64,000 nt of DNA from Rhynchopus sp. YZ270_cl-10 (lineage: Eukaryota; Euglenozoa; Diplonemea; Diplonemida; Diplonemidae): NCBI GenBank assembly GCA_964035575.1, contig OZ037843.1:930001-994000 (forward strand), read 5' to 3'. Position numbers and translations under genes: made by a program. Below the pieces are notes generated by a model that was given only the letters and a program-made list of their open reading frames with translations, had not been told where the DNA came from and ran no database searches. Positions within the stretch are counted from its first letter, which is position 1, and the number at the start of each line of letters is the position of its first letter. Positions 41,899 to 52,488 of the stretch are shown piece by piece.

Positions 41899-42336
41899 CA
41901 AGGATATTGAGTTTGTCATGGTAAGGATGTGGTCTGCACTTTATGCCGTCTCTTTTGTTCTAGTAGGTGGTGCTGCAGGGTTTGGACCTCACGAACCTTG
42001 CTCACAGCGGTGTGTGAGCAAAAGAGATATTACAAGGTGCCTTATCCTGGGCTGGTGGCGTTGGAGCGTTGTGACGTAAATCATTAACAAATGTCAGGGT
42101 CTTCCGACTACGATATTTGTTTTTGGACAACTCCAGAATCTGAGGCAATTTTACTCTCTCTTGTGAGGCATCTGACGCACTGATCATTTCACTGTGTGCT
42201 GCGATTATTGTCCATCTTTACTACAATGAAGGATCTACTCCACTAAATATTTCGAGAAAAATAATATGGTGAACTCAGCGAGAGCGCTCTCAAATAGTGT
42301 ATTTTTACATTTCACTTTTGACTGGGGCTTCCATAG
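41899..42336. other. Spacer before the 42-52 kb array
   Basis: No gene. Positions 42270-42335 (AACTCAGCGAGAGCGCTCTC then ACTTTTGACTGGGGCTTCC) recur at 47315-47385, part of the duplicated unit. Confidence 0.6.
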
Positions 42337-42383
42337 CACCACTTACGAAGGCAGGAACACACCTTTACACACCACAGTGCACA

Positions 42384-44094
42384 ATGGGCTGTCTCGAGCG
42401 TGCACTGTCGCTTGACGGGACACTGGACACGCACAGCAGACGCAGACGACTGATTTACTTTATCTTCAGCTGTGTGCTTTGTGCAGCATCGTGTCTGTTT
42501 ACTGTGATTCAGGCGTTCACCTTTCATGACAGGTATCTGTACTTGGGAGGGGTTCTTGCGTCTGTGTTGAACGGTGTCTGTTCTATTTTAGTCGTGACTT
42601 TCAGGTGCAAGCTGACCACGTTCATCATTGTTGCAGGGTGCGTGGTGTACGCACTTGCGTTGCTGTGTATAGACATGACTGGACGTACTGAGTACGTATC
42701 CATGTGGCCAATGATGGTTCTATTTGTGGACTTTCTCTTGGTGATGCAGGTGCCCACACGGTACAGCACAGTTGTCGTGGTGTGCACACTGGTGTATTTG
42801 TTTGTTATTGCTGCAGAAGAAACGTGGAGGTTTGGTCTGCTCGACATACCCGGGCTCATGCCTCAAGAACATCGACGTTCCTACGTAGAGAGCATGGGTG
42901 ACTGTGATGTGCTGCCTTGCAAGCAGAGTAATGCTGTTAACAAACTTGGAGTTACAGCTTTGGTTTTTGTTCTTGACTTCATCGCAACGCGAAGCTTTGC
43001 ACGTGGTCTCCTGAAGGAGCAGGCATCAATGCAACGCACAATCGCGACAGTGCAGGACATCGCCTCGCTCCTTGCTGGCTACGACGTGGAGAAGGTGGCG
43101 GAGCTGCTGGAGGAGCACGGTGGTGAGCTGCCTGACGGGATTGGAGCAGAACCTGCGCCTGTACAAGGCGTACCTCCCGCAGACGTGTCTGCCGTTTGAG
43201 GACGAGAAGTGCCCATGTGTGGAACCTGGTGGTGAGCTGGATGGCACTGACAGTGACTATCAGAGCACAGTGTCAGCAGCAACATCGAACACGTTTGTTG
43301 CAGTGCGATGCACTTCCTTCTGTGCACAGCCTCTCCTGCTCTCATTCACAAATGCAACACTGCTGACACTGAACATCAAAGACACCCTGCACCGCCTGGA
43401 GGAGGACAGTGCACAGTTCTCCGACCTCTTCACAACTGTTCTTCTGAAGACCCTGCAGGCAACAGACAGCAGACGTGGGATGGTGGACGTCTTTGTTGGG
43501 GACAGGATCCACTGCTCGTTCAACGCGTCGAAGCAGTGTGCGTCACACGCAACCTCAGCACTGCACGCAGCAAGCATGCTCATGAGAGCTGGCCTGGCAG
43601 CCTCTGTGAACGTGGGTGTTGCAATGGGGACAGTGCTGCGTGGTGACATGGGTTGTGATGTGATGCGTCGCTTCAGCATGGTGGGGACACTTGTGCGTGA
43701 CGTGCACGGGATGGAACGTGCAGGACGTATGCTGGGGTGCGACGTTGTCTGCAACCGTCTTTGCTTCAGCGACGCTGAGTGCGAACACGACCTGCGTCTG
43801 CTTCCGTGCAAGGTGGAGGTTGCTCGAGACTGCGAGGCACAGGTTGTGGCTGAGCTGGTTTCGAAAGAAGAAGAAACCTTAACTGCAACAGACGAGTGGA
43901 TGTACCTGATAGGCGGGAAGAAGCATTGGGAGGACTATAACACAGCAGTGCATGGGTACCTGCGTGGTGAGAGCCGTGACACGGACGTTGCAAAGGCGTG
44001 GGTGGAGGCGGGTGGGAGTGGCACACCAGCACACGCAGTTCCTTCCGGGACGTGCAGTGTTGTGTGTTCCTCCCTTCAAACCAAGCACACATAA
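42384..44094 (+). pseudogene. Array copy A, frameshifted pseudo-cyclase paralogue
   Basis: Opens with the family start and six helices of the subtype with CVLCAASCLFTVIQAFTFHD. A 20-bp deletion at about 43142, relative to the copy at 47678, removes the end of the linker helix (TALRKLEQ region) and shifts the frame, so the first frame stops at 43199 after 271 residues. The remainder, from LEQNLRLYKAYLP to the VCSSLQTKHT end, stays open in another frame to 44094. All remaining family landmarks are conserved, so inactivation is recent. A truncated six-helix product without an output domain could still be translated. Confidence 0.8.
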
Positions 44095-44865
44095 CCAGCA
44101 CCGTTTCGTCTGCTGACCCCATCCACAAAGACCTCTCCCTCCACACCCTTTCTTTGCCACACCCTGCCCACCAACACCCCACCCCTCCACAGAACAGCCT
44201 CTGCCTCATCCTCCCTGCCTCCCTCCCCTTACGATGTCTGGGGAGGGGATCGAATCACCACCAAAAGGACAACATGCGCAAAGTGCATCAGAACAGCAGA
44301 CATGCCTTCAACAAGCAGAGGGCAGTTTCGTTGCTCTCTCAGGTCTTCCCAGGGTGAGGTGTGACCACGTAGGAGATAGGCCAAGCAGTGGAGAAGCTCA
44401 GTTGCAGAAGACGGTGTGCACCTCGACACGGACCTGGACACTGACCACGCAGGAAACCCAGGAGTCCATGCAAACCTCACTGGATGGAACGTGTGCTGGG
44501 AACAGTGGTCCATCACTTCTGGGGTCCGCTAGGTGGCTCAGATATTTTGAAGCCGAGTCCCACCTTCTTGAAAGGGTTCCCGTGCATCATTTTTAACTTA
44601 GCGGAAGTACTTGCGTCAGGCAGTGACGAACCCTGGACGAGCCCGATACTCCCGTTTGTTGATTGGGTGAGTAGCACAAACGTGTGGACACGAAGTCGAA
44701 GCTGATTTCTGTAAGTACCCCTTACCCTCGCGCCAGACCTCCTTGGATGGGAACCCAGTGGAGAGACCACTCCAAATTAACATTAGCTACAACATGACAT
44801 GAGAACACACCAACCTCACCACTTACGAAGGCAGGAACACACCTTTACACACACCACAGTGCACA
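44095..44865 (+). other. Duplicated spacer carrying a relic of the giant gene's 5' end
   Basis: 44095-44253 matches 52350-52508 at the same length. It holds the leader of the giant PH gene, its ATG (44234) and 20 coding bases, then diverges. 44254-44773 parallels 49568-50150. That spacer contains a coding-like piece, clearer at about 49970-50105 (APGSDEPWDELCSLLTEATL then FVDWVSS). 44778-44808 is the empty site for the MITE at 50175. Confidence 0.75.
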
Positions 44866-46340
44866 ATGGGCTGTCTCGAGCGTGCACTGTCGCTTGACGG
44901 GACACTGGACACGCACAACAGACGTGTACGACTGATTTACTTTATCTTCAGCTGTGTGCTTTGTGCCGGCTGTTGTATGTTTACTGTGATTCAGGCGTTC
45001 ACCTTTCATGACAGGTATCTGTACTTGGGAGGTGTTCTTGTGTCTGTGTTGAACGGTGTCTGTTCTATTTTAGTCGTGACGTTCAGGTGCAAGCTGACCA
45101 CGTTCATCATTGTTGCAGGGTGTGTGGTGTACGCACTTGCGTTGCTGTGTATAGACATGACTGTACGCACCGAGTACGAAAACGCCTGGCCAATGATGGT
45201 GCTTGTGGTGGACTTTCTCTTGGTAATGCAAGTGCCCACACGGTACAGCACAGTTATCGTGGTGTGCACACTGGTGTATTTGGTCATCATCACTGCGGAA
45301 CAAACGTGGAGGTTTGGTCTGCTCGACATGCCCGGTCTCGAGTCTCAAGAACATCGACGTTCCCACGTAGATAGCCTGGGTGACTGTGATGTGCTGCCTT
45401 GTAAGAAGAGCAACGCTGTGAACCAATTTGGAATTGCAGCTTTGGTCTTTGTTCTTGACTTCATCGCAACTCGTGGCTTTGCACGTGGTCTTCTGAAGGA
45501 GCAGGCATCAATGCAACGCACAATCGCGACAGTGCAGGACATCGCCTCGCTCCTTGCTGGCTACGACGTGGAGAAGGTGTCGGAGCTGCTGGAGGAGCAC
45601 GGTGGTGAGCTGCCTGACGGGATGACAGCGGCACTGCGGAAGTTGGAGCAGAACCTGCGTGTGTACAAGGCGTACCTCCCGAAGACGTGTCTGCCGTTTG
45701 AGGACGAGAAGGACGAATGTGTGGAACGATGGTGGACGTCTTTGTTGGGGACAGGATCCACTGCTCGTTCAACGCGTCGAAGCAGTGTGCGTCACACGCA
45801 ACCTCAGCACTGCACGCAGCAAGCATGCTCATGAGAGCTGGCCTGGCAGCCTCTGTGAACGTGGGTGTTGCAATGGGGACAGTGCTGCGTGGTGACATGG
45901 GTTGTGATGTGATGCGTCGCTTCAGCATGGTGGGGACACTTGTGCGTGACGTGCACGGGATGGAACGTGCAGGACGTATGCTGGGGTGCGACGTTGTCTG
46001 CAACCGTCTTTGCTTCAGCGACGCTGAGTGCGAACACGACCTGCGTCTGCTTCCGTGCAAGGTGGAGGTTGCCTCTGGCTGTGAGGCACAGGTTGTGGCT
46101 GAGCTGGTTTCGAAACAACAGAGCACTTCCGGTACGGACGAATGGATGTACCAGATAGGCGGGAAGAAGCACTGGGCTTCGTACAACACAGTGGTTCGTG
46201 GGTACCTGCGTGGTGAGATCTGTGACACGGACGTTGCGAAGGCGTGGGTGGAAGCGGGTGGGAGTGGCACACCAGCACACGCAGTTCCTTCCGGGACGTG
46301 CAGTGTTGTGTGTTCCTCCCTTCAAACCAAGCACACATAA
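44866..46340 (+). pseudogene. Array copy B, pseudo-cyclase paralogue with internal deletion
   Basis: Family start, six helices and linker are intact to about 45727. A 253-bp deletion, measured against 48540-48792 of the intact copy, removes the acidic spacer and the first third of the cyclase-like domain and shifts the frame. The first frame ends at 45834 after 322 residues. The distal domain stays open from 45717 to 46340. The 5' block here has two extra bases just before the ATG, which shows that the ATG at 44866 is the true family start. The 3' flank keeps only about 85 bp of the shared downstream block. Confidence 0.8.
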
Positions 46341-47503
46341 CCAGCACCGTTTCGTCTGCTGACCCCATCCACAAAGACCTCTCCCTCCACACCCTTTTCT
46401 TTGCCACACCTTGCCCACCAACACCACCCCACTAGCATACCTTCGCAAGTTGACCCTGATTTTGGATCTACGCGATATGTCCCTTTTGCGAATCGGGGTG
46501 GTAAGCCCTTTTGTACAACGAACGTTCCACGCGGGTGGAGAATGTGGCCAAAAGTGTTGGTATTTGAATTTTCGGATCACTGATCTTTCCACTGTGGGGT
46601 CAATTTCGAAAAATGAGCAAGTTCATGGCACATTAAATTTCGTCAAATCTGGCCCCATGAACGTGTATATGCTACGCTATGTACACTACGCGCTACGTAA
46701 TAATTTTGCAAAGGTATGCCGACTAGCCAGTATGAGTCTAGGGGATCCCGTCCGGCCGTTTTTGCTGTCCAAACCGCATTTTTTGATGAAAATCACCGAA
46801 AAAAACTCCCCAAAGCCACAAAAAATGCCTATCTGAGCACAGCTTCCAGCGGCAGTGGGCGAGTGCGGCGGTGTTGTCGGGGTGCTGGCTCTTTCCGTGG
46901 TGGCTTGCAACCTGGTCAAGGACACCGACAACGGGTGCGAATGAATCATTGCTCATGGGGGAGTACGCAAGCAAGGCTTCACTGCACTGCGGAAGAGGAT
47001 ACGTTGTCATGAAGTGGCACAGAGACGCTTGAGCCTCCGTCACTGCAGAAGAGAGGAGAGTCTTGAAGTATTCAAAGCAATGCCGAATTGCTTCCTTACC
47101 TTCAGAGTCACTGTGATGCCAGCCTGGTCTGCTTTTGTCAAACACTTTTTGGGGGTTTTGGGTGCGAAAAACGTCAAAAAAAGGAGGCGACGGAAATACT
47201 GTTATCTTCATGAGTACTCCTTCGACGTGTCTGATTGGGGCACTCGAGACAAAAATCAGGGACAGGTTTTCAGAAATATCCCTGGAGCTACTCCACCGAA
47301 AAATATATATCATAAACTCAGCGAGAGCGCTCTCAAATAGTGTATAATAAAGTGACATTTCACTTTTGACTGGGGCTTCCGTAGCACACAGAACATCGCA
47401 CCCAGGCGTTGTTGTCATTTTGGAACGGCGGTCTCGAACGTAACAGAAAGCTATCCGATTCGAACGTAAAACTGATACGTGCCACGTGAGCTAAAGGGTC
47501 GGT
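46341..47503 (-). other. Unique insert in the array with a possible minus-strand gene fragment
   Basis: After about 46430 the duplicated sequence stops and unrelated sequence runs to about 47310. The minus strand is open for 226 codons (47418-46738), including EAIRHCFEYFKTLLSSAVTE and CHFMTTYPLPQCSEALLAYS. It has coding-like composition but no recognised domain. It may be a fragment of a host gene or of a mobile element. 47315-47385 returns to the duplicated unit. Confidence 0.3.
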
Positions 47504-47677
47504 CATGAGTCGTGTGGTGCTTGTGATCCACCTGTTGAGGCAGGTTGACTCAGTGGCAAGATCATGTGTTGGTAATATTCTGCCAAAGAGTGGGTACTAC
47601 CAGACTGCCAAATGAAGCACACACCAACCTCACCACTTACGAAGGCAGGAACACACCTTTACACACCACAGTGCACA

Positions 47678-49408
47678 ATGGGCTGTCTCGAGCGTGCACT
47701 GTCGCTTGACGGGACACTGGACACGCACAACAGACGTAAACGACTGCTTTACTTTATCTTCAGCTGTGTGCTTTGTGCCGGCTGTTGTATGTTTACTGTG
47801 ATTCAGGCGCTCACCTTTCATGACAGGTATCTGTACTTGGGAGGGATTCTTGCGTCTGTGTTGAACGGCTTCTGTTCTATTTTAGTCGTGACGTTCAGGT
47901 GCAAGCTGACCACGTTCATCATTGTTGCAGGGTGCGTGGTGTACGCACTTGCGGTGTTATGTGTAGACATGACTGAACGCACTGAGTACATATCCACGTG
48001 GCCGATCATGGTTCTTTTTGTGGACTTTCTCTTGGTGATGCAGGTGCCCACACGGTACAGCACAGTTGTCGTGGTGTGCACACTGGTGTATTTGTTTGTT
48101 ATTGCTGCAGAAGAAACGTGGAGGTTTGGTCTGCTCGACATGCCCGGGCTCTTGCCTCAAGAACATCGACGTTCCTACGTAGATAGCCTGGGTGACTGTG
48201 ATGTGCTGCCGTGTAAGCAGAAGAAAGCGGTAAACAAACTTGGAGTTGCAGCTTTGGTCTTTGTTCTTGACTTCATCACAACGCGTGGCTTTGCGCGTGA
48301 TCTCCTGAAGGAGCAGACATCAATGCAACGCACAATCGCGACAGTGCAGGACATCGCCTCGCTCCTTGCTGGCTACGACGTGGAGAAGGTGGCGGAGCTG
48401 CTGGAGGAGCACGGTGGTGAGCTGCCTGACGGGATGACGACAGCACTGCGGAAGTTGGAGCAGAACCTACGCCTGTACAAGGCGTACCTCCCGCAGACGT
48501 GTCTGCCGTTTGAGGACGAGAAGGACCAATGTGTGGAACCTAGTGGTGAGCAGGATGGCACTGACAGTGACGATGAAAGCACAGTGTCAGAGGCAACATC
48601 GAGCACGTCTGTTGCAGTGCGACGGACTTCCTTCTGTGCACAGCCTCTCCTGCTCTCATCCACAAAGGCAACACTGCTGACACTGAACATCAAAGACACC
48701 CTGCACCGCCTGGAGGAGGACAGTGCACGCTTCTCCGACCTCTTCACAACTGTTCTTCTGAAGACCCTGCAGGCAACAGACAGCAGACGTGGGATGGTGG
48801 ACGTCTTTGTTGGGGACAGCATCCACTGCTCGTTCAACACGTCGAAGCAGTGTGCGTCGCACGCAACCTCAGCACTGCACGCAGCAAGCATGCTCATGAG
48901 AGCTGGCCTGGCAGCCTCTGTGAACGTGGGTGTTGCAATGGGGACAGTGTTGCGTGGTGACATGGGTTGTGATGTGATGCGCCGCTTCAGCATGGTGGGG
49001 ACACTTGTGCGTGACGTGCACGGGATGGAACGTGCAGGACGTATGCTGGGGTGCGACGTTGTCTGCAACCGTCTTTGCTTCAGCGACGCTGAGTGCGAAC
49101 ACGACCTGCGTCTGCTTCCGTGCAAGGTGGAGGTTGCTCAAGACTGCGAGGCACAGGTTGTGGCTGAGCTGGTTTCGAAGGAAGAAGAAACCTCAACTGC
49201 AGCAGACGAGTGGATGTACCAGATCGGCGGGAAGAAGCACTGGGATTTGTACAACACAGCAGTGCGTGGGTACCTGCGTGGTGAGAGTTGTGACACGGAC
49301 GTTGCGAAGGCGTGGGTGGAAGCGGGTGGGAGTGGCACACCAGCACACGCAGTTCCTTCCGGGACGTGCAGTGTTGTGTGTTCCTCCCTTCAAACCAAGC
49401 ACACATAA
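47678..49408 (+). CDS. Array copy C, intact six-TM pseudo-cyclase paralogue
   Basis: The product has 576 residues. The architecture matches the 2773 gene: six helices within residues 22-205, a Cys-pair loop (CDVLPC), a linker with LRLYKAYLP, an acidic Ser-rich spacer and a cyclase-like domain at about 330-485. The catalytic losses are the same (TLNI; VGDSIHCSF keeps only one Asp; no Asn/Arg pair). The first helices carry CVLCAGCCMFTVIQALTFHD, the array subtype. The tail ends VCSSLQTKHT. Its 5' flank matches copy 1 over 174 bp and its 3' flank matches the giant-gene leader, so it combines both clusters' borders. Best reference for the family. Confidence 0.88.
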   Translation: MGCLERALSLDGTLDTHNRRKRLLYFIFSCVLCAGCCMFTVIQALTFHDRYLYLGGILASVLNGFCSILVVTFRCKLTTFIIVAGCVVYALAVLCVDMTERTEYISTWPIMVLFVDFLLVMQVPTRYSTVVVVCTLVYLFVIAAEETWRFGLLDMPGLLPQEHRRSYVDSLGDCDVLPCKQKKAVNKLGVAALVFVLDFITTRGFARDLLKEQTSMQRTIATVQDIASLLAGYDVEKVAELLEEHGGELPDGMTTALRKLEQNLRLYKAYLPQTCLPFEDEKDQCVEPSGEQDGTDSDDESTVSEATSSTSVAVRRTSFCAQPLLLSSTKATLLTLNIKDTLHRLEEDSARFSDLFTTVLLKTLQATDSRRGMVDVFVGDSIHCSFNTSKQCASHATSALHAASMLMRAGLAASVNVGVAMGTVLRGDMGCDVMRRFSMVGTLVRDVHGMERAGRMLGCDVVCNRLCFSDAECEHDLRLLPCKVEVAQDCEAQVVAELVSKEEETSTAADEWMYQIGGKKHWDLYNTAVRGYLRGESCDTDVAKAWVEAGGSGTPAHAVPSGTCSVVCSSLQTKHT

Positions 49409-50174
49409 CCAGCACCGTTTCGTCTGCTGACCCCATCCACAAAGACCTCTCCCTCCACACCCTTTCTTTGCCACACCCTGCCCACCAACACCCCACCCCT
49501 CCACAGAACAGCCTCTGCCTCATCCTCCCTGCCTCCCTCCCCTTACGATGTCTGGGGAGGGGATCGAATCACCACCAAAAGGACAACATGCGCAAAGTGC
49601 GACACATCAACAGACAGCAGACATGCCATCAACAGGCAGAAGGCAGTTTTGTTGCTCTCTCTCAGGTAAAGGTCTTCCCAGAGTGTGAGGTGTGACCACG
49701 TAGGAGATAGGCCAAGCGGTGGAGAAGACGGCCAACTCAGTTGCAGAAGACGGTGAAAACACCTGAGTCGACAGTGACCACACAGGTACACACAAACCTC
49801 ACTGGATGGAACGTGTGCTGGGAACAGTGGTCCATTGCTTGTGGAATCCACCAGATGGCTCACGTATGTTGAAGCCGAATCCCACCTTCTTGAAAGGGTT
49901 CCCTTTTGCTCTCATCCTTTGCAACTGAGGAGAGAACATCATACCACCCCCGTCAGGATGATTATGCAGAAGTAGTTGCGCCAGGCAGTGACGAACCCTG
50001 GGACGAACTCTGTAGCTTGCTGACGGAGGCAACACTGATACTCGCGTTTGTTGATTGGGTGAGTAGCGCAAACGTGTGCATGGACGACATCGAAGCTGAT
50101 TTCTGTAAGTACCCCTTACCCTCGCGCCAGACCTCCTTGGATGGGAAATCGGTGCATACGCCACATAAACATTA
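49409..50174 (+). other. Duplicated spacer with second relic of the giant gene's 5' end
   Basis: 49409-49567 repeats 52350-52508, with the relic ATG at 49548. 49568-50150 parallels 44254-44773. An open stretch (about 49906-50150) reads like a protein fragment (APGSDEPWDELCSLLTEATL) followed by GTGAGTAG, resembling a splice donor. It is a duplicated fragment of an unknown gene. Confidence 0.7.
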
Positions 50175-50538
50175 CCGTATTCGTAAAAATGTTCGACCGT
50201 AAAAAAGGACGAACTTCCAGAAAAATCCTGAAAAGGACGAACTTTATTACGGTCGAACATATTTACGGTCGAACATTAGTACGGTCGAACATGTTTGCGG
50301 TATTTTTTTGTGATAGTGGTGTGGCCAGAATTCAAAAAAAATGTACTTCTAATGTACCCCAAAAACCGGGTTTCGGGCCACACCACTATCACAAAAAAAT
50401 TTCTACCACCAACTGTACTTATGTTCGACCGTAAAAAAGGACGAACTTCCAGAAAAATCCGGAAAAGGACGAACTTTATTACGGTCGAACATATTTACGG
50501 TCGAATATTAGTACGGTCGAACATATTTACGAATACGG
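50175..50538. mobile_element. TA-inserting MITE, copy 3, with internal duplication and nested hairpin
   Basis: Ends CCGTATTCGTAAAAATG and CATATTTACGAATACGG, TA on both sides. A block with AAAGGACGAACTTCCAG occurs twice (about 50189-50300 and 50421-50530). Between the blocks lies a hairpin (GTGATAGTGGTGTGGCC at about 50309 to its complement at 50391). The homologous spacer at 44778-44808 lacks the insert. Confidence 0.85.
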
Positions 50539-50618
50539 TAGATACAACAGGACATGAGAACACACCAACCTCACCACTTACGAAGGCAGGAATACACATT
50601 TCCACACCACAGTGCACA

Positions 50619-52349
50619 ATGGGCTGTCTCGAGCGTGCACTGTCGCTTGACGGGACACTGGACACGCACAACAGACGTGTACGACTGATTTACTTTATCT
50701 TCAGCTGTGTGCTTTGTGCAGTATCGTGTCTGTTTCTATTAATTCAGGCGTTCGCCTTTGATAACAGGTATCTGTACTTGGCAGGGATTCTTGCGTCTGT
50801 GTTGAACGGTGTCTGTTCTATTTTAGTCGTGACTTTCAGGTGCAAGCTGACCACGTTCATCATTGCTGCAGGGTGTGTGGTGTACGTACTTGCGCTGCTG
50901 TGCGTAGACATGACTGAACGCACTGAGTACGTATCCACGTGGCCAATCATGGTGCTTTTGGTGGACTTTCTCTTGGTGATGCAGTTGCCCACACGGTACA
51001 GCACAGTTGTCGTGGTGTGCACACTGGTGTATTTGGTCATCATCACTGCAGAAGAAACGTGGAGGTTTGGTCTGCTCGACATGCCCGGGCTCGCGCCTCA
51101 AGAGCATCGACGCTCCTTCGTCGATGATCTGGGTGACTGTGATGTGCTGCCTTGCAATCAGAAGAAAGCGGTTACCCGATTGGTATTTTCCGCTTTGGTA
51201 TTCGTACTTGACTTCATCACAACGCGAAGATTTGCACGTGGTCTTCTGAAGGAGCAGACATCAATGAAGTGCACAATCGCGACAGTGCAAGACATCGCCT
51301 CGCTCCTTGCTGGTTACGACGTGGAGAAGGTGGCGGAGCTGCTGGAGGAGCACGGTGGTGAGCTGCCTGACGGGATGACAGCAGCACTGCGGAAGTTGGA
51401 GCAGAACCTGCGTGTTTACAAGGCGTACCTCCCGAAGACGTGTCTGCCGTTTGAGGACGAGAAGGACCAATGTGTGGAACCTGATGGTGGGCAGGATGGT
51501 GCTGACAGTGACGACTCAAGCACAGTGTCAGAGGCAACATCGAGCACGTCTGCTGCAGTGCAACCCACTTTGTTCCGTGCACAGCCTCTCCTGCTCTCAT
51601 CCACAAAGGCAACACTGCTGACACTGAACATCAAAGACACCCTGCACCGCCTGGAGGAGGACAGTGCACGCTTTTCCGACCTCTTCACAACTGTTCTTCT
51701 GAAGACCCTGCAGGCAACAGACAGCAGACGTGGGATGGTGGACGTCTTTGTTGGGGACAGGATCCACTGCTCGTTCAACGCGTCGAAGCAGTGTGCGTCA
51801 CACGCAACCTCAGCACTGCACGCAGCAAGCATGCTCATGAGAGCTGGCCTGGCAGCCTCTGTGAACGTGGGTGTTGCAATGGGAACAGTGCTGCGTGGTG
51901 ACATGGGTTGTGATGTGATGCGCCGCTTCAGCATGGTGGGGACACTTGTGCGTGACGTGCACGGGATGGAACGTGCAGGACGTATGCTGGGGTGCGATGT
52001 TCTCTGCAACCGTCTTTGCTTCAGCGACGCTGAGTGCGAACACGACCTGCGTCTGCTTCCGTGCAAGGTGGAGGTTGCTCAAGACTGTGAGGCACAGGTT
52101 GTGGCTGAGCTGGTTTCGAAGGAAGAGGAAACCTCAACTGCAACAGACGAGTGGATGTACCAGATAGGCGGGAAGAAGCACTGGGAGGACTACAACATAG
52201 TGGTGCGTGGGTACCTGCGTGGTGAACGCTGTGCCACGGACGTTGCGAAGGCGTGGGTGGAGGCGGGTGGGAGAGGCACACCAGCACACGCAGTTCCTTC
52301 CGGGACGTGCAGTGTTGTGTGTTCCTCCCTTCAAACCAAGCACACATAA
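50619..52349 (+). CDS. Array copy D, intact six-TM pseudo-cyclase paralogue
   Basis: The product has 576 residues, closest in layout to the 47678 gene. It differs in the first helices (CVLCAVSCLFLLIQAFAFDN) and loop (SFVDDLGDCDVLPC), with a near-identical linker and cyclase-like domain. The same catalytic residues are missing, so I infer a non-catalytic membrane subunit. It lies immediately upstream of the giant PH gene, 139 bp from stop to ATG, and is therefore the probable parent position for the duplicated spacers. The frame is open back to 50295, but that stretch runs through the MITE, so the start is the family Met at 50619. Confidence 0.88.
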   Translation: MGCLERALSLDGTLDTHNRRVRLIYFIFSCVLCAVSCLFLLIQAFAFDNRYLYLAGILASVLNGVCSILVVTFRCKLTTFIIAAGCVVYVLALLCVDMTERTEYVSTWPIMVLLVDFLLVMQLPTRYSTVVVVCTLVYLVIITAEETWRFGLLDMPGLAPQEHRRSFVDDLGDCDVLPCNQKKAVTRLVFSALVFVLDFITTRRFARGLLKEQTSMKCTIATVQDIASLLAGYDVEKVAELLEEHGGELPDGMTAALRKLEQNLRVYKAYLPKTCLPFEDEKDQCVEPDGGQDGADSDDSSTVSEATSSTSAAVQPTLFRAQPLLLSSTKATLLTLNIKDTLHRLEEDSARFSDLFTTVLLKTLQATDSRRGMVDVFVGDRIHCSFNASKQCASHATSALHAASMLMRAGLAASVNVGVAMGTVLRGDMGCDVMRRFSMVGTLVRDVHGMERAGRMLGCDVLCNRLCFSDAECEHDLRLLPCKVEVAQDCEAQVVAELVSKEEETSTATDEWMYQIGGKKHWEDYNIVVRGYLRGERCATDVAKAWVEAGGRGTPAHAVPSGTCSVVCSSLQTKHT

Positions 52350-52488
52350 CCAGCACCGTTTCGTCTGCTGACCCCATCCACAAAGACCTCTCCCTCCACA
52401 CCCTTTCTTTGCCACACCCTGCCCACCAACACCCCACCCCTCCACAGAACAGCCTCTGCCTCATCCTCCCTGCCTCCCTCCCCTTACG
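52350..52488 (+). promoter_or_regulatory. Pyrimidine-rich leader of the giant gene
   Basis: 139 bp of C/T-rich sequence with CAG at 52445-52447, 42 nt before the ATG. The same block follows the paralogues at 42384 and 47678, and part follows 44866, so it also serves as their 3' flank. It probably contains the polyadenylation and acceptor signals between two adjacent genes. Confidence 0.55.
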
